In this document: in pieces, positions 10,581-18,671 of the stretch
Layout of the letters: every line of letters starts with the position of its first letter
How positions within the stretch are numbered: the stretch's first letter is position 1
Assembly: GCA_026936335.1 (NCBI GenBank)
Contig: JAPMXV010000035.1
Span: forward strand, 62,001-126,000
Direction: 5' to 3'
Source: Mantamonas sphyraenae
Lineage: Eukaryota; CRuMs; Mantamonadidae
Length of the DNA stretch: 64,000 nucleotides
Program-made: the position numbers and the translations under genes
Notes under the pieces: generated by a model
Seen by the model: only the letters and a program-made list of their open reading frames with translations
The model's database searches: none
Told to the model about the DNA's origin: nothing

Positions 10581-11825
10581 TCATTCATCCGCATCGGCCT
10601 CAAAAGTGCCCGCGAGGTCGCTCTGCAGCTCTTTGATGATGCCAGGGATGCGCGACTTGTGCACCAGCATGACCACGCGATACTCGGCCACGTCCCCGTC
10701 AAATGCCTTTTTCAGATGCATTGTCTCTTTGCTGAGCATGGCGGGAAAGGCAAATGCGCACTCGGCCTGCTTCAGATACACTTCGTCCTCAAATTTGATA
10801 AAGTTCAGCGTGCTGAGGTCCACCTGCTGGTATTGTCCCTCCTTCTTGGCACCTTTCTTGCCACTCTTCTTGCCCTTCTTGCCGCCAGACGACGACGACG
10901 ACGACGACGAACTGGAGGTTGTTGTCGTCGTACCCGTTTGGCTCGCCAGAAGCTCCTGCTGGCGCAGCTTGCCGTCGTTGGCCCACTCGCGATGGCCACG
11001 CGACAGAAGCAAATACCATTCAAAGCGGAACGAGTCCTGCAGCTCCTTGGTGGGTTCGTCTTCCCAGGCCCAGGTGATTTCGTCGTACAAGCCCTGCTGC
11101 AGAGGCAGTGCCACAGCAGGAGGCATGTTGAGCATGCGTTCAGAGAGAACCCAGCCGCACTGCAGGTCAGCCTGGGCGTCGGTGGCGTCCGCCAGCTTCT
11201 GGCGGGTTTCGGAGTCCGCAAACCTGTCAGCGGCGGTCAGCAGATACTTGCGCAGCTGCTTGACAAATGTGGCTTCGGCGTGGCGTTGCATGTTAACGAC
11301 CGAAGTGACGCCAAACACATCTTCGCTCTGCGAGGAACTGAGCTTGACCACGGTGCCCACAGTGTTTTGTTCAATCACATGCTCGACCAGCTTGCCTTTG
11401 TGGAACGCGTTGCGGTCGCAGTAGCCATTGACCAGTTGCTTGATACCATCGTAGTCCGCTTCGGTTGGATCAAAGAACTCGATGGACACCTGCATGAGTT
11501 CCGTGACGTCGCTGTTCTCGTCAAAGTCCGCCAACGGATCTTCCGCCGCAGGCTCAGGGCGCGGACTGATCATCAGCTGTTGGTTGTGAGACTCGTCGAT
11601 CAAAACACTCTTTTCCTCACTCGTACGCCGCTTCTCCTGCTTGCGTGCAGCTCGTGTGCGCTGGTTCACAGGCGTGCCTTTGTTGGAAGAAGACGACGAC
11701 GACGACGCCGCTGCTTTGCCTTTGCCTTTGCCCTTCTTGCTGCTGCCAGACTTGAGAGCACTGCGCAACTTTTTGTCAACGTGGGTGTCCACGAGATCAT
11801 CGGGGGGATCCTCACGCTTGCTCAT
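10581..11825 (-). CDS. BCP1/BCCIP family protein
   Basis: Nuclear protein of the BCP1/BCCIP family, which in yeast chaperones ribosomal protein uL14 and supports export, and in animals binds BRCA2 and p21. The sequence shows a basic Ser/Lys N-terminus (KGKGKGKAAASSSSSSSNKG), the family opening VSIEFFDPTEADYDGIKQLV, the middle QSEDVFGVTSVVNMQRH and the C-terminal motif FEDEVYLKQAECAFAF. An insert of Thr/Ser plus GKKGKKSGKKGAKKEG interrupts the C-terminal half. The start is taken at ATG 11825 (MSKREDPPDDL) rather than an in-frame ATG at 11894. Single exon of 414 residues. The stop is 89 nt from the convergent E3-ligase stop. Confidence 0.8.
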   Translation of the reverse strand: MSKREDPPDDLVDTHVDKKLRSALKSGSSKKGKGKGKAAASSSSSSSNKGTPVNQRTRAARKQEKRRTSEEKSVLIDESHNQQLMISPRPEPAAEDPLADFDENSDVTELMQVSIEFFDPTEADYDGIKQLVNGYCDRNAFHKGKLVEHVIEQNTVGTVVKLSSSQSEDVFGVTSVVNMQRHAEATFVKQLRKYLLTAADRFADSETRQKLADATDAQADLQCGWVLSERMLNMPPAVALPLQQGLYDEITWAWEDEPTKELQDSFRFEWYLLLSRGHREWANDGKLRQQELLASQTGTTTTTSSSSSSSSSSGGKKGKKSGKKGAKKEGQYQQVDLSTLNFIKFEDEVYLKQAECAFAFPAMLSKETMHLKKAFDGDVAEYRVVMLVHKSRIPGIIKELQSDLAGTFEADADE

Positions 11826-11919
11826 TGTTACAGTAGCGCCGATTGTGTGGGCGAGTGAGGGCGCCCTGGCAATGCCCACCACAATGTCCACCACAATGTC
11901 GATTCATTCCGAAGAAGTG

Positions 11920-13520
11920 TCATTCATTCATAAACTCTGTGGTGTGATAGACAATGGCGTCATGTGCAAGCTGGCTGAGCTCATCGATGGCTTGGGAAAA
12001 CACCGGCGGCAGATCAGCCAGATCCAATTGCTTGTGATCGATGGCTGTGGCGATGAAATGCACAATGCGAAGCATGCGTGCGACTGCGCGAGCACTGAGG
12101 AGCTGTGTGGCGTTGCGAGCACGCATGCGAGAGACCCATTTGCGAAGGATGACCGCTGGCATGGCGTAGTCCATCCAGTGAAGGATGGATCCCAGGTGGA
12201 CGCCGATGTAACTTTCCTCAACATCCTTCTCCTCCACCTCTTCCATGTAGGTCGCATGCGAGGAGGAGGCGACGTGGAACAACCGCGCTTCCTCCATCTG
12301 CTTTTCTTCGCGAGTCAGCCACCGCTGAAGCTGCTTGTCCACAGGCGGTAGTTTGGGCTGGTAGGAGACGGTGGTCAACGCGTGCTGCGCAAACAGGATC
12401 CACGTGTTGTGCACAAACTGATCCAAGAGGTGTGCATCCAGGTTGATCTCTCCAGCAGGCCACGGATCACGGGTTCCATACACAGCTGCGAGTGATACAG
12501 CGATTCTACGTACATGTTGCAGTCCCCCTCCAGGCTGCCTGTGCGGTACTGCGAAGAAAAGGACATCCTGCGCGCAACTTCGGTGGACAACGCGTCGTGC
12601 GTTTCATCAAAGAATCGAAAGTTGCGAGAGTCCAACACAATCACCTCACACTGGCCATCGTGATTGTTGGCTACCAGGGCAGCCCAGTGATCGTGCATGC
12701 CCACCATGAACGCCTGTGAGGTGTTTGGTTCCTGCATCCCCTGCCACACCTCCTCCAGCGCCTTGACATCCTTGCGCTCCCATGTGCCAAATGCCACGTC
12801 GTTATACACCGTCACCAGCGATCCACACTGACCGGGTGTCCCCTGTAGCCCCGCAGCTGCCTCCAGCGCCTTCAGAGGTGGGTACTCGTCCTGCAACCAC
12901 CGCAGATACGTACGCTCCATGATCCCCTCGCGGATTTCGTCGCTATACCACGGCCACATGGGCTCTTCGAAACCATCTGCGTGATCGATGAGTGCACGTT
13001 CGATGCGGCCTGTTTGAATCACCCGCAGCGCAGGCGACTCAAAATCGGCCAGCACCTGTGTGGCCATCTCTTCATCCCGTGTGTGGATGGCAGCCAGGGT
13101 AAGCATACAGTTGTGAAGGGCATAATAGCCACAGCTGTTGTTTTTGCGTTGCCGAGCCGTCTTGATCTGCACGACGTCGAATTCCCCGTTTCCGCCTTGA
13201 ACTCGCTTGCGAAAGAGCACCTGGTCGTCGGTGATCAAAGGGGCCAGCAGTCTCTGATTCCTGCTACTGCCTTCTGTCTCTTCCTTGTCTTTGTCTTTGT
13301 GTTCCTCGTCCTGAAGACCCTGCAACACCGGCAGTTTGCTAAGCAAGGCAAACGCGTCCAGCACGTCCTCCACGCGTTCTGCCAGCACCTGGGCAATCAG
13401 TTGCCGCACCCCTTCGTCTGCCACCGGTCCTTCTTCGCTGTCATGTGTGCCCTCCCCCTGCTCCTGGAGCTCCTCCACAACCTCGACGATTTCGGGCTCC
13501 GAGTCGGTGCTGAGATCCAT
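11920..13520 (-). CDS. Papain-like cysteine-protease-fold protein, uncharacterised
   Basis: A Gln-x5-Cys site (QRKNNSCGYYALHNC), a downstream His in HDHWAALVANN and an Asp in VIVLDSRNF make a C-H-D order typical of papain-fold proteases, including deubiquitinases. I do not recognise a named family. The start is ATG 13520 (MDLSTDSEPEIVEVVEEL); an in-frame ATG at 13577 overlaps the start codon of the divergent peroxiredoxin gene. The N-terminal 80 residues are acidic. The protease domain frame runs to about 12400 and the helical C-terminal part (INLDAHLLDQFVHNTWILF to EFMNE) is in another frame from 12483 to the stop at 11920. The frame change falls within 12375-12483. No single intron there is convincing. 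Confidence 0.6.
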
Positions 13521-13575
13521 CGGCGTTGTTGATGAATTGCGCGCACTGCCGCACACAACCCCATCTGATTTGAAC

Positions 13576-14235
13576 ATGTTCTCCCGCAACACCAAGACGT
13601 GTGTCAAGAGCAGCGTGAGCGTGGCTGGCATTGTGGCAAGCCGTGCGGGCTATGCCAACGAGGCGGTGGCCGACGCCCTGCTGAACAAGACCCTTTCCGA
13701 CCCTGTCATGTTCCTGGACAAGAGCGACGGCAACCAGGACGTCAGCAGCGACTCGCTGCTGTCTGGCAACAAGGTCCTGCTCGTCGGTGTCGTGGGTGCA
13801 TTCACAGGCAGTGAGTTTGGCCTTGCGGAGGGTTTCCACCGTCCAATCTTCCTTCCTCTTCTGACCCCGTCCCTTGCTGTGCCAGCCTGCAACGATCAGC
13901 TTCCTGCCTTCTCCTCCCTGTACGACGACATCGTGGCCAAGGGTGTGGACACCGTTGCAGTGGTCACTGTCAACGATGTTTTCGTCAACAAGGCCTGGAA
14001 GGAGCACTTTGGCGTGCGACCCGAGGTGCGCGTCCTCACCGACGCGGAAAACTCCCTGGCTCGTCAGCTCGACCTTGCCATCGACCTTTCTGCAGCCGGC
14101 GCCGGTCTGGGCGAACGCAGCCACCGCTACGCCGTCCTCTTTGACGATGGCAAGATTGTCAAGGCCACCGTTGAGGATTCGCCTGCCGAGCTCAAGGTGA
14201 CCTCTGCAAAGAGCATCCTCGAGGAGCTTCTTTGA
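13576..14235 (+). CDS. PRDX5: Peroxiredoxin-5, probably mitochondrial
   Basis: Thiol peroxidase that reduces hydrogen peroxide and alkyl hydroperoxides. Exons 13576-13810 and 13886-14235 (intron GTGAGT...CAG, 75 nt) give 194 residues. Splicing creates the peroxidatic site VGAFTGTCNDQLPAF, with the T-x-x-C arrangement and the active Cys at the exon junction. Downstream is the Prx5 signature VVTVNDVFVNKAW, then DLSAAGAGLGERSHRYAVL. The N-terminus (MFSRNTKTCVKSSVSVAGIV) is basic, Ser-rich and lacks acidic residues, as a mitochondrial targeting sequence would. Because the intron length is divisible by three, retention would insert 25 residues without a stop. A polyadenylation signal follows at 14264. 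Confidence 0.92.
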   Translation: MFSRNTKTCVKSSVSVAGIVASRAGYANEAVADALLNKTLSDPVMFLDKSDGNQDVSSDSLLSGNKVLLVGVVGAFTGSEFGLAEGFHRPIFLPLLTPSLAVPACNDQLPAFSSLYDDIVAKGVDTVAVVTVNDVFVNKAWKEHFGVRPEVRVLTDAENSLARQLDLAIDLSAAGAGLGERSHRYAVLFDDGKIVKATVEDSPAELKVTSAKSILEELL

Positions 14236-14263
14236 GAACGCACACTGTAGCACACTGCACTGC

Positions 14264-14269
14264 AATAAA
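14264..14269 (+). promoter_or_regulatory. Polyadenylation signal AATAAA for the peroxiredoxin gene
   Basis: A perfect AATAAA hexamer 29 nt after the PRDX5 stop codon and 24 nt before the convergent SLU7 stop. It implies that the two 3' UTRs are only tens of bases long or overlap. Confidence 0.6.
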
Positions 14270-14292
14270 TTACACACTTCATTGACCCAACG

Positions 14293-16455
14293 TCACACGT
14301 AGTCGTAGCCCCCTGTGCTACTCCCACTGCTGCTGCTGCTGCTACTGCTGCTGCTGCTGCTACTGCTGCTGCTGCTGCTGCTGCTGCCGTTGTTGTTGTT
14401 GCCATGGCTTTGAAGCTGTGCCAATGGATCGTCAAAGCGTCGCCTGCGCCGCCTGTGCGCTTCCATCATTTCGTCGCTGACTTCGTCCTCGTCGTCGCCC
14501 ATGTCGCCGTACTTGCGTTTGCGCTCGTCGCTTCCTCCTTCGCCTGCCGCCAACGCCTTCATCCTGCGTTCCTTGGCCTCCAGTTTGCGCATTGCCTCCT
14601 GTACCTTGTCCTCGTCCAGCTTCTTGGCCTTGCCGCTGCCGTCCTTGTCCCTGCGGATGCCTTCCTCTGCATTCTGCTCCATCATGCTTTTGGCCTTCTT
14701 GCGCTCCTGCACCGCACGTGTCTGCGACTCGCCCATCATGCGTTCCGATGCAATGGCTGCACGCACGCCTGCCTCTCCTGTGCAGTATGCGTTCTTGCTG
14801 GTGGCCCGGCAGCACTTGTATCCCCAGCTGCCGTTGTGCCAGTACGAGCCCCACACCGACGTGTGGTTGCCCGGATGCACATCCTCGTCGTACTTGGACC
14901 GTGGCACCGCACGTTCCAGACCCTTCACCACGCGTCCGTCCCGTGCGTACTCCACGTAGTTCTCCGTCTGCTGCAACGCGCGCAACTCGGCCGCGCTCTT
15001 CATGTACTGCTGGCCCCCGTAGCGTTCGATCACGCTCGCCTGCTTCTTGTTCTTCAGCTTGTTCTTCTTCTCCAGGTATTCTTTGTACATCGCCTCGGCC
15101 TGCGACGGCAACCCCTGCGCGTGCACGTCGTTCCCACGTTCCGCCGCCTCCCACGCAAAGTGTTGCATCTGTGCAAACTCGCGTGTGTCGCCACTCACAC
15201 GCTCAAAGTTGTCTCCCATAAACGTGCTCCCGTCTGGCCGTGCGCCCGGATTCGGGTTCTCGCGCATCGAACGCGTTTTGGGATCGTAGTACGCGCTGTT
15301 CACGTCCAGGTTCTCCAGATACTTGGCTCTGTCTTCACGGATGCGCAGGTTGCGAATCGTCGTCTTTGTGCGTGGATCCCGTTTCACACCCACGCTCTGG
15401 TTCGCACGCGTCTCCTCCTCGATCCGCTTTGCCTCGTCCTCATCCTCCGAATCCGACGAGTCGGCATCCAACTCGTCCAATTCATCCACCTCCTCGCCAG
15501 CCGCACGTCGCTGCTCCCTCTTCTCCGCCGCAGCCTTGGCCTTCTCCCGAAACTCCGCCTCCCGCTTCTTCTTGCGTTCCGCCTCCACCTCTTCGTGACG
15601 CCGCACAATGTCCACGTGCTCGCTTGCGTCGTAGCCTGCCCATCGGTCGCGTTTGCTTTCGTAGTCAAACTCCAGGTCTTGCACCACTTCGTCCGCCTGG
15701 ATGTTCCTGTTGGTCAACTTGGCCCCCTTGCGCCGCGGACGCTCCATGCAGTCCCGTGTCTTGTGTGTCATGGCTCCACAGTTGGCACACGCGCCCTTGC
15801 GGTACTTTTTCGCCGCCGGACCCGCTCGTGTGCCTCGTTTGTACCACTCTTTCGACGCCTTTTTCTTCTCAAGCAGGTTCCGCTGGTGCTTCAGCGTCGG
15901 CGCATCGGTGTTGTAGTACCACGGCGTGCTCGAGATGTACTGAGGGATGTGCGGGTTGATCTCGTTGCCCTCTTCATCCACCGCAGCAGGCGCTGTAGCA
16001 GTGTCCAGGGGAGGTCACGGCATCGTGTCAGCCCATGGGAGTCGTTGGGAGTCGGGAGACGACAAAGAGGGCAAAATGGCCCCCCCGCCGAGTGCTCTTC
16101 TTCCTCTCTCGCTCGGTGTGTGGGTGTCATACAGTATGAATACTGGTTCAACATCGGCCATATCGACCATTGTTCAGTAATTAAAACAAAGCAAAAAAGA
16201 ATGATAATCATCCACCGTTCTTTTGCACCGAGACGAGAGAGAGCGAAGAAGCGGACTTCGCATGCGCGCGCACTTTCCGCACGTCACGCAAGCAAAAGGC
16301 CACACGGCATTGCCCACACACACACACACACACTCACACACGCTCACTCACTGTTCACACATTCACGTACCTGTGCCTGCCTTTCGCGCCTCCTCAAGCG
16401 CCTTCTCCTTGAGATACTCCTCGCGGGTCTGGCGCTTGCCCGTCGAGGTGGCCAT
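14293..16455 (-). CDS. SLU7: Pre-mRNA splicing factor SLU7
   Basis: Second-step splicing factor that helps choose the 3' splice site. Exon 1 is 16371-16455 (MATSTGKRQTREEYLKEKAL) and exon 2 is 14293-15992, joined by a 378-nt GTACGT...CAG intron; the join yields KAGTAPAAVDEEGNEINPHI, matching the SLU7 signature (NAPAEVDEEGKDINPHIP). The CCHC zinc knuckle is CANCGAMTHKTRDC. Downstream are the conserved blocks DRWAGYD, LRIREDRAKYLENLD and SVWGSYWHNGSWGYKCC. The C-terminus is a long Ser run encoded by CTG/AGC repeats (14327-14395 region) ending GGYDYV. About 591 residues. It shares a 56-bp divergent promoter region with U2AF2. Confidence 0.93.
14327..14395 (+). repeat. Trinucleotide (CTG/TGC)n run, Ser homopolymer of SLU7
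   Basis: Imperfect CTG repeat on the + strand, read on the minus strand as AGC/AGT codons giving an uninterrupted poly-Ser tract in the SLU7 C-terminus. Such runs are length-variable and prone to slippage. Confidence 0.85.
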
Positions 16456-16511
16456 GAAGAGTCTTGGTTTGGTGCCAACCGCGCCGATGGTTCCAACACA
16501 TTCAACCAACC
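16456..16511. promoter_or_regulatory. Divergent promoter between SLU7 and U2AF2
   Basis: Only 56 bp separate the start codons of SLU7 (minus, ATG 16455) and the U2AF large subunit (plus, ATG 16512). Both 5' UTRs and any core promoter must fit here or lie inside the opposite gene. I see no TATA box. Confidence 0.6.
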
Positions 16512-18623
16512 ATGATGGGCTTCGGGGCGGACGACCGCGATAACCACAACCGCCGCTACGAGCCCCAGCGCTACGAGGACCGCTACGAGCGCGAACGTGG
16601 AGGAGGAGGACAACAACGTGACGGCGGGGGCGGTGGCGGAGGCGGCTACGACGATTACGAGCGCAGGCGTGGCCGATCCTCCTACAATGACCGCAAGCGA
16701 TACAGGTATGTGTGTGTGGAATGGGCGTGGGATGGGTGTGGGTGTGGGTGCGTGTGTGTCTGTCTGCCTGTGGGCGCCCGCCGTCCTTTTCCCTCACCCC
16801 GTTTCTCGCCTCAAAGCGAGTGCCTCTCCTGGTTTCCTCTATCCCTCGCAGCTACTCACACATGCACGTTGCACACACACACAGGTCGCAGTCTCGTTCC
16901 CGGTCTCCCCCACGACAGTCTCGTTCGCCCTACAACGACCGATACTCGCGCTGTACGTCTGCCAGAGGCATGAGAGGCACGGCTTCCGCAATCCTCGTCG
17001 CCCAACTCCTCTTTCACGCACACACACAAGCACACACTCACCCTATCCTTGTCCCATGGCCACACCCAAACCCGCACACACATCCTCACACGCATCCACA
17101 CAGCACACTATGACTCGAGATCGCGCTCGCCATCCGGGTCACGATCGCCCATGCGAGACCGCGATCGCCATCGAAAGCGCAGCCGTCGCGACGGAGGCGG
17201 CGGCGGCTGGGACAAAGGGCCGGCACAAGGAGTGGGCACAGGCTCAGCATCGATGATGGGAGGCCCAGTTGCATCCAGCAGTACAGGGTTTGCAGGCATG
17301 CACCCGAGCAGGATGAACATGATGGCAGGTGGTGGCGGTGGTGGCGGTGGTGGCATGATGGGTGGTGGTGGGCCCCAACGGTTGCCCAACGGACGCACCC
17401 CGCAGGAGGAACGGTTGGCACGCAAACTGTACATTGGCAACGTGGATCGAAACGTGAGCGAGTTGGACCTGCGCAACATGTTCAACAACACGCTGCAAGG
17501 CATCCAAGGCAGCAGTCCCGCCGCCCAGAGTGGACGTGCCATCCATCACATCACTCTGGTACCGGACAAGGGCTTTGCCTTTGCCGAGTTTACCGCCAGC
17601 GAGGACGCCGCGTTGGGCCTCGGCTGCGACGGCTTCAACATCAACGGCACCGTCATCAAGGTGGAACGCCCGCGTGACTATGTCCCTCTGCCAGGCGAAC
17701 AGCAGCCCATGGGACGTCACGGAGGAGGAGGTTTCCGTGGAGGCGGTGGAGGCGGTGGCTTTGGAGGAGGTGGCGGCGGAGGAGGATTCGGAGGAGGCGG
17801 CGGCTTTGGAGGAGGTGGTGGCTTCCAGGGCACGGGAGCCAACGCAGGGTTCATGCCGATGGGATCCAACAACATTTCGTTGCCCAACCCGAAGAAGCTG
17901 TATGTGAACGGCTTGCCGTTCCATGTGGAGGACGACGAGCTGCGCGAACTGTTTGCCCCGTTTGGCGAGCTCAAAACGTTTAATGTTATTCGCGACGCCG
18001 AGGGCCGCTCCAAGGGCTTTGCCTTTGTGGAGTACGTGGACGGCGACGTGGCCGACGCCGCCATCGAGGGTTTGAACGGCCTGGAGATTGGCGACACCAA
18101 ACTCAAGGTGCAATTCTCCGGCGGCAGCAACAACGCAGGCGGCTTTGGCTCCGTGCCCCTGGCCCTGACCACCACCAGCAGCCCCGAAGAGGACGACTCA
18201 CCACCCACCCGAGTCCTTTGGCTCCTCAATGTCTGCTGGCGACGCGATCTCCTCGACGACGAAAAGTACACCGACATGTACAACGACATCTGGGCAGAGT
18301 GTGAGTCGTTTGGACCGCTGCTGGACATGAAACTGCCCCGTCCGCCACCTGGTCGCAATCCCCAGGCCCAGCCGGGTGAACGCATGGCCTTTGTCAAGTT
18401 TGAGCGAGTCGAGGACGCCCAGCGTGCGCGTCGCGAGCTCGCCGGACGCAAGTTCCACAGGCATGTCATCATCACCTCCTACTTTGACGAGGATCTGTTT
18501 GATCGCGATGACCTGGAAGCCACCACAGCCGGCAACGGCGACGGCGGAGGCAGCGACAACAACAACTCAAACAACAACACCACCACCACCACTACAACCA
18601 CGAGCACCAACGCATACGCATAG
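16512..18623 (+). CDS. U2AF2: U2AF large subunit (U2AF65)
   Basis: Binds the polypyrimidine tract and recruits U2 snRNP to the branch site. Exons 16512-16705, 16885-16952 and 17104-18623. The N-terminus is Arg/Gly/Ser-rich (an RS-like region spans the first two introns: SQSRSRSPPRQSRSPYNDRY). RRM1 starts KLYIGNVDRNVSEL and ends with the U2AF65 hallmark VERPRDYVPLPGE. A Gly-rich linker follows, then RRM2 (KKLYVNGLPFHVEDDEL...GFAFVEYVD). The third RRM-like UHM has LDDEKYTDMYNDIWAECESF and ends GRKFHRHVIITSYFDEDLF. The Gly linker between RRM1 and RRM2 is much longer than in animals. Both introns end in CA-rich tracts before AG. Confidence 0.9.
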
Positions 18624-18671
18624 ATGCAGACAGCAGACAAAATGAAAACCCCATTCATTTGGCATCCAGCA

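Noticed and set aside
14404-16515. 700-codon + strand open frame
   Set aside because: Antisense to SLU7; Leu/His/Arg-rich with no family pattern.
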